Counted from the first letter of the stretch, positions 25,301-38,800 are shown. The stretch is DNA of 64,000 nucleotides from Cardiocondyla obscurior (GCF_019399895.1 NC_091885.1:2206501-2270500); one strand, 5' to 3'. Program-made: numbers and translations. Notes: a model not told the origin generated them from the sequence alone.

Positions 25301-27332
25301 CGCACTTGAAACGCTGAAGCGGTCCGAAGTGCCAAAAATACTGACAGCAAGTAAAAAACCAATAGCATCGAGTGATGCGTGGCATTTTTGATGGTGATGA
25401 CCGATACAAGGCTCAAGGACAGCCCCGAAGGTAACTCACGTACGCGGAGTTCTCGGATATCCACGGACGATTCCGCTGGTCGTTCTCTGGAAATCGATGC
25501 TGACGAGCGAATTGGTACGGCGACCTGCGGGGCGTGGTCGAGCCGAGTCTCTGTGACACGGCCACCTCAATCACCGTGCGACGCCCGAACCTGTCATTAT
25601 CACGCGACCCTGTCTACCGTAGGGTACGTGCACACAGCCAACACGCCGTGGGCACATACGCATGTGAACGTGCGTTCGAGTTCGACGCGCGATCAAACTA
25701 CGTGATCCAGCGGATCACAAGGAACACGCGTCAAGGGCGCCGAGCGTTAGAGCCGAGGGGATGCAGACTCGTTGATCACCTCCTTGTCGCAGTACGCGGA
25801 CACACCCCCGTCATTGTGTCCTTCGAGGTAACGCGCCGCTGGAGGAGGCGGATCCTTCCTTCACAGGAAGGTTCAATCGTCCGCAGGTCCGACGACCATT
25901 GACCCCGGCCGGTGACCCAACTTTGTCTCCCAATTTCATTGATTAGGCCTCGCTCTCGCCTGCTGCAAGCGTCGTATGCTACTCGCGACCCCACGAACTC
26001 AACTGATTGAACCGTACTAATGAAACGGTCGGTTGTAACCCTAGCCTAATCTCACGTGTGAGATAGCAGGCTTTTAACTTCGACGATCTGATTAATTTAC
26101 TTTCGGTGAGTATCTCGGCAAAACAACCTTTTAACGTAACTTTTATATATATCGCATAAATCTTTCGCGTTTTTTTAATTTTAAATTTTAATATGCCAAT
26201 TTCGAAAGAGGATAAAATTGCACGATATAAATCTAGGGTGAGAATAAAAGGCGCGGAATTAAAAATATTGAATTAATCGCAGATATTCGCGCCGCTTCAT
26301 AAAATTAGCAAGATCATGTGCATCTCTCGCTCTTTTTCTTTCTCTCGCCGGCTCGAAATGCAAACGCTGCTATTCTCAACGTCGCTATTATTACCACCCC
26401 CGTCTCTTCGCAGTCAATGTTTGAAGACCGTATCGAATTCTCGCCGTTAATGAGAGGCGGGCGGAATTATTGACAAGAATCCAGCTCGCTCGAATCCCAC
26501 CCTCTCCTCCACCCAACGTGCCGCACGTCAATCGGTACCAAGCACGCCTCGTGACTTGTGGGAATCGGGATAATTATAACGTTTCCGCCGAGTTTCGATA
26601 CGGGGAGGGAGGAACGAGCGTAATGGTGGAACCTCCTCCTCTTTCTAGGGGCCCCTCAGGCGGCAATTCTACGCTCACGCTCGCGCCGCTACCCAGCAAT
26701 CATCCCCAGTCAGTCTTTCAGTCAGTTCCGTTGCTATTTAATTATCCATTTAAAGCGTGTAATCTTCTCCTACGCGGCACCGATTCACTCGTGCCGGTCA
26801 TCTCCCGATGAGGGACAACGAGAACGATGATGACGTCGCGAAGCCCCGAAGAAGGCACAATTTCGAGCTACGTGGCAACGAACGATGAAAAGTCATATAA
26901 GATAATATATGTAAAAAAAGATCTTTAAAGTTTAATTATTGATATATTCATAGATATTTATTTTCCATAATAATCCACGTTTCAAATAAATTTTTATCTG
27001 CTACTGTTCTCAAATATACTATTTATCGTCATCCGGAGAAAATTATATTCTTATACTCGTTAATATAAAAATAAAAAAAATATATTACGACGGTATAGAT
27101 ATCAATTGTTGAGAATGTAATAATCACATGTTTCTTTTTTTTCTTATTTTAAAAAATTACCGTGACGCTTTACATAAAATTAATAATACATTGCTCTTTC
27201 GATGATAAGAAACTTTATTTTAATTATTTAATTGATAAATGATTTAGAAACGCGTAAAGAATTTTTTTTTTTAAGACTGACTTGATTTACAGTATATCAC
27301 TAATTATATTTTGTATCTTTTTTTTGTTACAG
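19301..27332. other. Intronic DNA, hth upstream intron, proximal part
   Basis: This is the intron immediately upstream of the homeodomain exon on the minus strand. GC-richer patches (19660-19870, 21180-21660, 23400-23860, 25400-25900) give open frames on both strands without domain content. It contains T26 at 23346-23371, A18 at 24603-24620, and a GTGATCC-AGC-GGATCAC inverted repeat at 25702-25718. The hth exon encoding helix 1 (RAWLFQHLT) is not here. Confidence 0.65.
23346..23371. repeat. T26 homopolymer
   Basis: This is a run of 26 T in plus orientation. It could be a poly(A) tail of a minus-strand retroposed sequence, but no body or target-site duplication is visible. Confidence 0.8.
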
Positions 27333-27642
27333 AAATTACCGCCGAGTAGTGCCGTTACCGCCGGCATTAGTGATTAAACGAACCGCAGCCGGTTCGTCGG
27401 TCGTTTTCTCGCGAAAATCGAAAAGTAATCGGGCGAGTGAATTTATTATGCGATTTTATTAAAACGGGAGTGTCGTATAGAATCGCGCGGAAGACAGTGT
27501 TTAAGTAATTTGTTCTCGCGATTGTAGAATCACGGTCGCGGCTCACGCGAGTGTCCAGTGCGCGGAAGGATGACTCGGCACACAAACTGAGAGGAGGAGC
27601 AGGCCCGGGACGGGTATCCTACATCGGCGGAGCAACTTTTAG
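27333..27642 (+). ncRNA. Putative antisense lncRNA exon, cassette B
   Basis: The acceptor TTTTTTTTGTTACAG ends at 27332 and the donor GTAAGC starts at 27643, giving a 310-nt exon. It is a diverged duplicate of cassette A: CGCCGGC-TTA-AGTGA-AAAC, then CGGTTCGTCG, occurs at about 27359-27400, and the end block CATCGGCGGAGCAAC at 27622-27636. About 140 nt in the middle have no counterpart in A. Stops occur in the frame homologous to that of cassette A, including TAG at the very exon end, which argues against coding. It lies on the strand opposite hth, in the intron upstream of the homeodomain exon, so a transcript joining both cassettes would pass over that exon. Confidence 0.5.
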
Positions 27643-27759
27643 GTAAGCATTGAATTTTGTAAATAAAATATTAAAAAAAAAACCTTTACTTTTTTTTATT
27701 AATCTTATTAATTAATATACTGGCATGTCTACATTAATATTTTCCATTTTATGTTACAG

Positions 27760-27793
27760 TCACCGGCAACTCCGCTGAAGCTCATGCAGTTCG
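27760..27793 (+). ncRNA. Putative 34-nt microexon, cassette B
   Basis: It is preceded by TTCCATTTTATGTTACAG and followed by the near-consensus donor GTAAGTC. AACTCCGCTG and the terminal GTTCG are shared with the microexon at 4735-4767. The intron from exon B would be 117 nt (27643-27759). CTCCGCT at 27770-27776 pairs with GGCGGAG at 27626-27632 after splicing, leaving a 20-nt loop, nearly the same geometry as cassette A. Confidence 0.5.
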
Positions 27794-29599
27794 GTAAGTC
27801 GCATGATTTTTTTTTTTCATAGTTTGTAATTGTAGGATCTCTTAAAAAATAACACGCGCGTAGCGCGCGCATGGTTTCTTCTAATCATTCAAATTTGATA
27901 TAGCAGAATGCGTTTTGTTCGTCCGACGAGGATGAGATCGTAGGCGATTGCAATAGAAAAGATGAAATTTAGATTGCCGCAGAAAAGCGTGGGAGTGCGC
28001 TTACATATTCGTCGATTCGATCGAAACGCAAATGATCATCGTTACCGATATCGGTAACAAGAATACGGTCCTCGCACGTATGGAGGACCATTTTGTTATC
28101 GATTTGTAGATTCGAAAGAAAAAAAACTAAACGAGAATTAGACTGAAAATATATTATCGATATAGATAAATGTTTATAGACGTAATTGTTAGAAAATAAA
28201 ATTATCGATAAATGTCGGCGATAACTGTTGCGTTCCGTTGTTTCACATTTATCTAAGTCTATTCGATCTTATCGGCGAAATCAAATTTTAGATTTTATTT
28301 GCCGCCGCGGAGACAATGAGCAAAATTGCTGAAAGTAACGCGTGAATCGTGGTGGTATCGTCTTTTCGTCATTTAAACGGGATAACTCCGTCCGGAGAAC
28401 ACGTTTCCAGATCGTCTTCTTTCTTTATCCCTAGCCGACGCAGAGGCGTATAAGCGAAATAGCTGTTAGGTGATATTGGGGTACGGCATGTTGCAAGGGC
28501 ATCGATATATATATATATATATTTCTCCTCGTCGCATCTCGTCGTTTTTACCCATTTAGGAGCGTGGGTGCTCTACTACTCACGCTTGGGACTCGTAGGC
28601 GGAAGGGTGGAAGAGGCGACCCTTCCGCGTTTAGTGTCAATTTATTCGGGATTCCCGAGATTCCCGAGGCTTTGCCACGCACGATCAGCCTCGCCCGTTT
28701 GCATAATATTGTATTTATTTCGTCTTGTAACCTCGTACACGCGTTCCCATCCCGCATTGTCCTCCTTCCTCCGCCTCTCACCTCGCAGTTGCTTGTATGT
28801 ACGTGTGGGTAGTGACGGGAGAAAGCTTCGTTTAGTTCCCTACTTTCGAACAGCGTCATATATGCGAGCCTGAAATGGGCTATACGGGTTACAAGAAAAT
28901 CCACGACGATGCTCCTTCTTCCCGGCATCTTTTTCGCATCGTTCCCCGGAAAGTAACCTTAATATCACGCTCGTAACGAATTATTTAAATACATTCAGTA
29001 TTCGTCGATTTCGATATTTTACTTAAAATTGTTTAAAATATATTTGTTATAAATATATATTAATTGTAACATGGGGTGACGAAATGTATATGAGGAGACG
29101 TCTGCACAATGTAAAATGCAACTGGTAGAGACACCGGGATCGGAATTATTGAAAGCGAGGGGAACGTTGTTCTGTGATAAAGAAAGGCAAGGTACGGGCT
29201 GTTATCGCCGCTCGTTTCATGAATAAGCACGCAACATCCGAATCGAGAAGCAGCCACATTCGATAAGGCGGAATAGCCAAAGTAAACTGGTCCGTTATCG
29301 GTCGTATCGCCCGAGTGTCGCATTAATTTAAATACTTAGCTGCGTGCCGTTCCGCGAGTCGCGCATTGCGTACTGTCTTAATATTTCTGAAGAAACGTAA
29401 CAAGCTGATATTTATTCTCGTAGAACAAAGCGAGTCAAACGAAAAAATACGTTCAGTCATATAGAATTAAAAAAGTGAGACTTGTCATTAAAAAATAATT
29501 GTCTGATATCCGTCTAGTCACTGTCTAGCGCGAGCTATGTAGCGAGACAATTATTACTGATTAATAACGAGCAAGAAAAACTAGATATCTAAACGCTTT
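27794..29599. other. Intronic DNA, no gene seen
   Basis: This is a mixed-composition intron with an (AT)n microsatellite at about 28505-28521. Open frames at 28548-28928 are short and lie in overlapping frames on both strands, without recognisable domains. Confidence 0.6.
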
Positions 29600-29865
29600 T
29601 CGCCGTGTACTAGCTTAGCGCGCGTACTGATTTAGTTGATGCGCGCTCGATGCGAGTCTGCCGGCTGCCGGCCGCTGGTTACCGGGTCCGCCGCTCGCTG
29701 CTCGCCGCACGCCGTGAGCACGTGCGAGTATTACGTCGGCCGGCGGCCATCGCGCTGCACGGCCACATGGAGCGAGTGGCGGGCGCGGGACCCGGCTGGC
29801 CCGGAGGACCGGCAGTCGAGCGCGCGTTAGCTAGGTCAGTATGCACGGTAAGCTAGTTATAGGCG
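29600..29865. other. GC- and CpG-rich block, possible promoter or first exon
   Basis: A sharply bounded GC-dominated block sits between AT-rich flanks. It is rich in CCGGC and CGCTGC words and ends on the plus strand with TCAGT (an insect initiator-like pentamer, about 29836-29840) and CACG|GTAAGC, a usable donor at 29848. Small open frames cross it in several phases. A CpG-rich regulatory element or an untranslated first exon is the most economical reading. Which strand it would serve is unknown. Confidence 0.35.
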
Positions 29866-30870
29866 GCGAAAAACGTTCTTCTTTCGCACGTTATTCGTGC
29901 TACGATAATTTTCTCTAACTTAGACGTTTTAAGCGTTACATTTCTGGCTCATTGCTCACGAAATAAACTATGGATCGACTAGCTAATTATTGAGTAATAA
30001 TTAAGCTCAATTTCTACTCGAGTTCTCCCATTCCCTCTCGGTGATAAAAAAAAAAATAAAACTTTGTTAAATTATTCTTTTTTTAAGTATCTGTTCTATT
30101 AACATTTTTGCGAAAATAAGACCTTGAGTGAATATACGAAATTTTATTTTATTTTATTTTAATGAATAAATTCTAATTATTGCAATAAATATTGTAATGT
30201 GCTTTAAAGCCATCGTTCAAAATAATCCCTTGCTATCTTGCATTTCTGGTGAAATATTCATGATAGAGACGCGTGTGCTTTAACAATGAGCATGCTCCAA
30301 CAAACGGAATTATGTAAATCGCATGTCTTCGGCGATCGGTATCAAGAAACCAGCGGAAGGTAGCGCCCATAAGTCCCCATAAAAATATTGCAGCGTAACA
30401 CGATCCATTGTGAGCGCGATTAAAACGATAGTCCCATAACTCTTCTTGTATGACACGATGTCGTGAAAGATGGCATTCGATACGAGGATAATTCCGCGCA
30501 TCAAATTATACGATGAAATGATAGCGCGCATAAATATTCACGCGCGGCTGTGAATTATCCGCGGAATAATCCTTCGGGCGCGCAATCGATATCGGTTGAT
30601 TTTATGGCGATACGTCAGAAGTATTTGTCGATATCGGGAATCACAGGGGCGAAAATAATATTAACAGCTGCGTGGGGCGCGCGCATTGATTTAACAGTAT
30701 TTTCTTTATATCCCGCGAGCTAAATCACTTTTCCCGTCGAGCATAAAGCATCGGCGCGGTCGACATTCGCAATCATAAAATACAATATTCATAATGAGGA
30801 CGTCAGTCAGAGAGGTGCGGACGAATTGACGGAGGCTGCTGCACGGACGAATGGCCGATTGCAGCGCGAC

Positions 30871-30950
30871 GGGGGTGACGGGGGGAGGGGGTGTCGACGG
30901 CGGTGGTGAGATGGTGGTGCTGGTGGCGGCGGTGATGGTGGCGGTGGTGC
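30871..30950 (+). repeat. G-runs followed by GGN triplet-rich tract
   Basis: G5 (30871-30875), G6 (30880-30885) and G5 (30887-30891) are followed by a GGT/GGC triplet-rich stretch from about 30900. The plus strand can form quadruplexes. The minus-strand frames encode histidine- and proline-rich low-complexity peptides that I do not regard as genes. Confidence 0.6.
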
Positions 30951-32801
30951 ATCGATAACCCGCGCGTCGAAGAGTTTGAGTGATTGACGCGATCGGATGG
31001 AACAGATCGTGATGCACGCGGAGAAAAGTGTTGACCGCTCGTTCCGGGCGAACATACGTATGGCAGCCGACCCATTGACAGGTGCATAACGCTTTCAAAC
31101 AAATAGGAACAAATTCCCCTCTCTCTTTCTCTGTTTCGCGCACATATCAAAATGCATTTTTAAAGCTTACCGGTGTACGGCAATAAATATCAACAAACGA
31201 GTATCCCCTGGGCTATAAATAAAATCTATGTATTTTTAAAACCTTTTTTTTTTTTTTTTTTTTTTTTTCCGTTTTTTATACACACGTAGACATAACGCCC
31301 GTTGGACATTCGGAGGTATTTTGCCATCACAGGTAAGTCCGACGTATTTCGTCGCTGTGCATTTCGCCAGGCGTCCATTTCCGAATGTGTAGAACTTTTT
31401 TCCGCGATACGTTGGCGACTGACGCGATATTTGCGCAGCGCGAATTTTTTTTTTAAAGAGAGAGAGACGAAAAATAGGAAAAACACGCCCAATGCTTTTC
31501 CACGTCGTAACAGAATGAAAGCACTAAACGCGCGATAGCCAGCAACAACGCGAACGCGTGTACCCATTATGGCATAATATCGATAATAAACTTTTTCGCC
31601 GCTCGAAAGAGAGGCGGCAAATACTTTTTTTTTTTTTTGTTAACTCATCGACAATTCGCGTGGCACTCAATGAACACGATTATAATCATCTCAAACGTGA
31701 CGATTTATAACCATAATAAAAAGAATTTCGTAATCAAAGGGTATATTTTTTAAAGATTAATTTTTATACCTTATTATATAATCAAGCGATATTTTTTTAG
31801 CTGCGCATCGTGCAGCCAATTTTTCGAGCATTTTTTCAAAATTAATTCGGAATAAGTTCGGAAAATTTGCATCGCGTTACAGATAATTTCCAGGATAGAG
31901 AATTTTGGTCAGATCTATTCGCGACGAGTAGAACCGCACGCGCTTTGCGCTCGGTCCCGAATTGATCCATCAGGCTGAACGCGTAACCTGTAGCGTTGCA
32001 CCTGTGCATCGTACACTGTGTAGCGTGGCCGGTGGTAGATACAACGCGAGTCTGCTTGGACAGGTGATTGTCAGTGCTTCGGGCGCCGCCTCGAGATTTT
32101 CATAGACTATCATCCGCGCGAAGTCATCAAAACCTGAATATATCTCGACCGCAGCAGGCTGCGGGCGAGATTGAAATCTCGATGGCATATCATGCCCGAA
32201 AAGAATACACGATGGGAAAAGTGATTTAACAAAAATAGTTTTTAATATCGTTACCGTTGTTTCTCGCGAACGGAAGAACTTTCGCGATAAACGAGCGCGT
32301 CCGGGGCTAACGCAACATTAATCACGTTGCAATGATATCGGCTGATAACTCCTACCCAATTTTTTAAGCAAATTAAAACCTGAAGTAGACACACCGATAA
32401 TAATAAAAGTAATCGACTTGCCGGCGATAGCCGCTCGAAATTACAAAATTCCGCATCGGAGCGCGCGCGTTTATCTGTACGTTTGATGGCTCCGGCCGAT
32501 TTTACTGCGTGCAACGTCAAACGTTTCCGGCGGTGCGCATCGCGCGCGGCATAAAAATGACAGCTCATTGGATTTTACGAACCGGCCCCACGGCCGTGTT
32601 GCACCGGCGGCGCGCCGTCCTGATACAAACAGCCCGTTGCGCCGGTGATTTTCATCGCCGTAATAATGCGTTTATCGGCATTCCCACGCCCGGTCGATCA
32701 GTCCGATGAAACCTATTCCCGGCGAACAACCGAGTCACGTCCACGCCCTTTTATCGTTAACGCGCCAAATATTTTTTTTTTTTTTTTTTTTTTTTTTGCA
32801 G

Positions 32802-32885
32802 AATAAATTAACTTTACTCAATCAAGCAGATTTTCCAGCGCGAAGAGCATATTTCAAATGGTTATTGCGCCGGGGTCGCTGGCCA
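32802..32885 (+). ncRNA. Possible 84-nt plus-strand exon
   Basis: A T26 tract directly followed by GCAG (ending 32801) is a strong acceptor by form, and GTAAGTATTG at 32886 is a near-perfect donor. The 84 nt between are open in one frame. Because T26 tracts occur elsewhere in the window without exons and a 28-codon open frame is easily random, this remains a guess. It would belong to a transcript antisense to hth. Confidence 0.22.
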
Positions 32886-35800
32886 GTAAGTATTGAAATA
32901 TATATCGCGATTTATACGTCACGTCAAATATATCGTGATATCGCGCACAAATATATTGGAAATATATCCACACGACTCGCGGTTAACATCCAAATACATT
33001 TTAATATAAAGTTAATCAACGGCAATTATATCTCGGACGCGACACAATAAAAATCCTAAGTTGTAAAATTAAAAGTTATTCCGGGGTTCAATATATTTTA
33101 TTAAATTACGTTTCGCGCGTATTATCGATCCCCAAAACGAGACAGGCCGATTAAAATCTCGTTAATAACGCCGTTGCGTTTTATTTTTATTTAATTTTTT
33201 TTTTTTTTTTACATCGCGCGAAATCCCATTTCGTTTTATTTCGCAAGAACAAAGTAAGGCGAGAGGAACTCGCAGGTCGTTCTCCTCTCGTTTCGCTTGG
33301 TGGAATAAATTATGAACTTCGTGGTGTAGGTTTTCGCGTTGCTTTCGCACGCGATCGATCGCGGGCCGACGTGGAGGAACATCGTCGCCGTCCCATCCGG
33401 CAAGAAACAAAGAACGCGACAGGGGAGGAAGAAGCGTGAGCGCGCGTCGCAAAAGGAAGTCGATTATTTCGCGAGTCCGTTTGCCGCGGTCAATTAAGCT
33501 CGTGAAATTTCGCCGCGAAAACAACGCGGCGCGTTTCGCCCGTCCGGCGCCATCGAGTACCGGGTTCCTCGGGGGGAGGGGCCGTGCCCTCCGCGCGAAG
33601 GGCACCGTCGTCGTAGTCATCGTGGGCGATTCAGGGGGCAAAAAGGAGTCCCCGTTGACGGCGTCATTATCGTTATTTAATATCCCGGTCATTAGCGCGT
33701 CCCGCCGTGCCACTCGAGAGTGTTGTTTATGTACTCATCCGCTCTCTCAGAGGTCGCCGCGTCGAGCATGAGATTGTTCCTACGCGTTTTTGCAACCGGT
33801 GAACGAGGTGCCGAAGCAGGATCGCGCTTTTGTAGCCCCTCTCCGCGTACGCATCGCGGGCATACGCGCGCTTTTACTCCCCGTTAATACAGAACGCAGA
33901 GACAATCGGGCACGATGAGTTAATTATTATCTCGCGCTGCAACTTCGCTCGCGATTGCGCCGCGTGGTGAAGTTATGTGTATCGACTACTGCCGGCATAC
34001 CGCCGCACGCTGCGGACAAAACGGTAAACGCGAGAAGAAGCGATCGTGAGTGCAAGAATTCGCGGCGCCGCTCTTACAAAGGATTTGAGTGAAAGAGAGA
34101 GAGACAGGGGAAAAAAAAGGCAGCGAGTATGAGCGCAGCTCCCGTTGTGCCGCAAAATAGAATCGAGATGGACGTAGTCGACCGAGCAAAAAGCAAATGG
34201 AACGAGCAAGACGCGGCTGCGCCGAATAAAAGAGTGATAATGGAAAATGCAGCTAGTTTCGAGTCACGGCCACGCGTATAATAAGTTCCGCGTAATCGTT
34301 GGCAATTTTACACCGCTGTCGAGGGTAACGCTGCATTTTCACGATCGAACACATCAGTGCCTCGCGAGTTAACGTCATTCCGCGGCTTGCGAATAAGACG
34401 AGAGGCGCCGCGGGTTTAAGCGCACGCAGATGTTTAATTTTTATTACGACGATTACCATTATTGACAAACGGGTTATCGACATCGAGCGTAATATATCCA
34501 TTTCGAAATCTCGTTGGTGGTTTACCGCACCGCGGCAATAAACTACCGATTATAGACGCTTTCAAGGACCATCAGGTGCATAATGCACGCACGTAATTTC
34601 GATACGAGCGGTATAAAGTAGGTTAATTAAAGCCGCCGGGAAAACGATGTAACGAATGAGCTAAATTAAAAATTCCAAAGTTCCCGAACCGATCGAGTTG
34701 CGGCGTACGTTCGAACAAATGATGCCAGCATATGTCGCGAATGGAAAATTAATAGGTAACAGAGATAATGAGCGTATAATGAAAAGTGGCCGTTTCGGAG
34801 CCATTAGCAAATGCGGCGTTATTTGAATCATGTTACTTTTATTGTACGGCACCTGATGGTCCTCGAAATTTCACCGATTTGCAAGGCATGGCATTTATAA
34901 AATAAATGAACAAAAAAAAAAAAAAAAAAAACCACGGCTGGTTCCGTTCGCCTCTTATTTTCGCGGAAGTAAGAACGCACCCCGCGCGAAGCAGAGGCCA
35001 ATCTCGATTTTTCAAAACGCATAATGACGGTCGGAATATATCAAATGCAAAGAATGAAGCGGTTCACCAATATGGCTGGTTATGCAAACAAGACGGACAG
35101 AACCGCGGTGGACAGAGTCGCGTTACCATTATTTATCTGCCCGCGCGGCCGGAAGGATGGTATACAACGCAACGCGTATCCTTCGGCTAACAAAGAGCCC
35201 CACGCAGAAATTTACATGGCACCGCGCGCGCACATTTCACGTGCGTGTACGTACGCGATATAACTATTTCGCCGCGCCGCGGTATCGCGACAGGGTAAAC
35301 CGGCACGCCGCCGCCGCTTGACGAAGGTCAGAGCCAAGACGCGTAACTTAAGACTTAAGAGACGCTCGCGCGCGTGAGAATTTCGCCAGGGACACGGAAA
35401 CCGTGAAGGTGTCGCGACTTGGAACGTCCGGGGCAACGTGTCCGACAATAGATTAGCATCTCTTGGCTGGTGGTCTATGAAACAAACGAGAATAACGCCT
35501 GGAGTAAACGGCTCCGAGCTACTCTCTGCGAGAGAAGTAAAACTATGACAGCAAAATATGAAATAAATAATTTCACAACGCGAGAAGTATCGCTAAAGCA
35601 ATATTTTGCGTGAAATCTCGAGTATTTCTTTTAAATAATTTAATAATTTATCGCGCACTTGTTTAAAGAGACAAAAATAGGATTATTTGACATTTTCTTG
35701 AATATCCCTCACGGCACAAAAGATATGCATATAATATACGTTATACATGTATATGAGACTGACTGTAAGGTCTCTCTCGTAATATATTTATTTGATAGAT

Positions 35801-38800
35801 CGAGGGGAAGTACAGAAAATAGTACATGTCTGCGCCGCGAAGCGTATGTAGGTCATTCTGTGCTGCTAAGCGCAGTAATTCAGCCGCGTGCTGAAAGCCC
35901 GCGGAGACATGAGCAGCGTGAACCTCCGTGATCTAAGATACACAGTTGCCGCATCAACCTCAATTTATAGAAGAGCACCTGGATAAAGAATTATGTAGGA
36001 AGCAGGTGTTCGTTAATGGCATTCGCGTTTATTTTCCTTTATACCATAGCGCCGAAACGAGTCAACACCTATACGTTTCTACGAGCAACGGTGTCTTTGT
36101 GACAGCGTATAGTTAGGTTACACGATATAATTTCACGTAACGGATAGTTGACAAAAGAGAGAAAAAAAAAAATGAGGGTGATTAATGCCTATCATCGCGA
36201 AATCCTTCGCGATCGATTGATTAGCAATTGGCAATTTTGTTGTCGGGAATTAAATGCGAATTAAAGGCAACGAAGTACAGAGAAAAGGAGAGGCGAACGC
36301 CGGACGGAGGTGGATTAGGGAGGGCAGAGAAACGAGAGGTCGTGCGAGCGGTCTGCGCTCCGGTCAGTTTCTACAGCAATTACTGTTGGGTACGGCCTTC
36401 TCGTGAATGCTACACACTCGATCTCGTGCAACGAAACTGCATTGAGTGGATATACTTCACCTATAGGGCACCACAATTTCTCGTGGCAACCGAAAAGGGA
36501 AGAAATAAATATACTCCTCGACGACTATAATAAAATACATTTTGCAATTTGCAATTATGTATAAGACGAGGCATAATAATCGCACGTATCTCGTAAAATA
36601 ATATAAATAATTTTGTGCGCGCCCGGAAAATTTCTTTTTTACACAAGTAAAGTAAAAATTTTATGACAATTCGAACCGCAAAGAGAGGCTGTATTAATTA
36701 CGCGATTCGGCGATGCCTCCTACGATTCCGTATTTTCAAATACTTTATGCGCGCGACGTATCGTATATTACATTCATCAAACTAAATATATTTGCCAAAG
36801 AATGCGCTTTACGATGTGACGGAGCACGCGGGGGTTGCGTACACAAATACGTCGACACGGCTAGAAACGGAAATGGTTACCTGCGACTATTTACGGGGAT
36901 GCATGTCAAGCTGTATGGCCCACGGGCACGCGCTATAGGTTTGTATGAACAAACGTGATACGGAATATATGAATAATAATGGCTAGGCTATATATGTCGC
37001 GGATGCATTGCCTTCACTCATCGTCATCACCATCCCTATCTACGCCCTTTGCCGCGGCGCTATGAGCCACGAGCACGAGAGTCCGATATTATACGATTCG
37101 CTCTGATTAGCACTGCTCATAACGATAGCGCAGCCTCGCACGACATCATCATCGCGTTACGCGGCGCGACGGGCATCAATTTTGCCGTTTTTTTTCTTTT
37201 TTTTTTTCTTCGCCGTTCTTTCACGATTCCTTAGAACTGTATATTACCCGAAAAATTTGTCATTTGTCCCTGTCATTAATTATTGACTGTTGCAATCAAA
37301 TGCGCTGGTTCAGCTGGAATGATTTTTTTATTACTCTCCTTGTTCCATGATTAATCTCGTATTTTGTTAAAGATATTATATCTCTCGCGTATTTTATTTA
37401 TCGCGCGTGTGGATAAAGTTAAAAGAAATCCGTAACAACAAAGTAACGTGATAAATAACGCTCCGCAATAAATAACGCTGATTTTTAATCGTTACAAGTG
37501 CGCTTCGTACAGGCATGTTGTACGCGATAAATTCAAAGCTGCGATTTTTTTGTTTTTTACGCACTTGCGATTCATAAAGCGAATAAGCGGCTCGTAAATA
37601 CGCGCTACAAATTGCGCCCGTGTGTGCATGCGGTAACAATGTAACAGATTTTTTTTTTCTTTTTTTTTTTAACCGACTATAGACGCGACGCGGCGATAAA
37701 CGTGTAATATCCGAGTGGAGTAACCGCGAGACATGACGCGCTTGTAAACGAGCCCAGATCGACGGGGGGACCTTGTAGCAATCTAAGAACGTTTTGCATA
37801 ATCGACGCACGGTGTGATCAGTCAGTTTTCAGAGTTTCCCCCGTCCCTCGCCCAGTCCCGCGCCTCTTTTTCACCACGTCTATCTCAGCGCGATGCATAA
37901 CACACTCGAGGATATATTACGTGTACCAAGTGTTATAAATATGGTTTATAGGAGCGTGCAACACACGCGATGCATTAATGCGGCTGATTGCCCGTACATC
38001 ACGATGCGGCGGTGCCCGCGGAGAGTGTTCCTCTCTTCTTCGCGCGTTTTGCAGCCCTCCACGGCCAGCCACGACTAGCGGCTCTCTCTCTCTCTCCCCC
38101 GGTGAATTTCTCTCTCGCGCCACGGGATGGCCAGTTAGTTACGGATGTTGGCCGCGAGTTTTATTAAAATATTGGGTCACCCTGGTGCATAATGTATATG
38201 ACAATGTACCGCGCGCGCATGAGCGTCGACGTGCGTAGGAGCGCGGGGTACACATACGTCGTCGCCGAAGTCGTCGGCGAGTGGCCCGCGGGGCTCGAGT
38301 GGCCGAGTTCGAATTTCGCGGGGGTGGGGTACACGGCTCGTTACGGGCATCCTTTCAGGGCCCCTAAGTGGACGTCGAGTTCGTTAGAGGGGCCCTTCCA
38401 GGAGATCGCGGAAGATGAACAGGGTGAAGGCGGGAGATGCATGGGCTCGTGTTTCCACAAAGAGATATGGCTCTCGCTTAGACGGCAATGAGGCGCGAAT
38501 CGAGATCCTCTTCGTCTCCGCTTCCCTCTTTCTCTCGTTGTCTCGGCGTCCCTTTGTCTCTCTCGGTTTCTCCGTCCTCCTCTCGCCTCCGCCGCTCGCG
38601 CCCGACCTCTCTTTACGTCTCTCCGCGGCCCCGTGAACCCTCACGGTATTATCAACGCGTCGTTTGTTCCATTTGATTACCTCGGCACAATACAGCCGCG
38701 CGCGAAAACGTCTTGATACGCGTAATTGCGGAAACGTGGGCGCAAATTTCGTCCTCTTTCTTCGCGATCCGCAATAGCGTAAATATGCAAAACGCGAAGT

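Noticed and set aside
31244..32797. Long T tracts as poly(A) tails of minus-strand retroposons
   Set aside because: No element body, no target-site duplications and no similarity between flanks of the different tracts could be seen.
33162..33713. 183-residue minus-strand frame
   Set aside because: Composition-driven, Arg/Lys-rich, ends in poly-lysine coded by a T tract; no recognisable domain.
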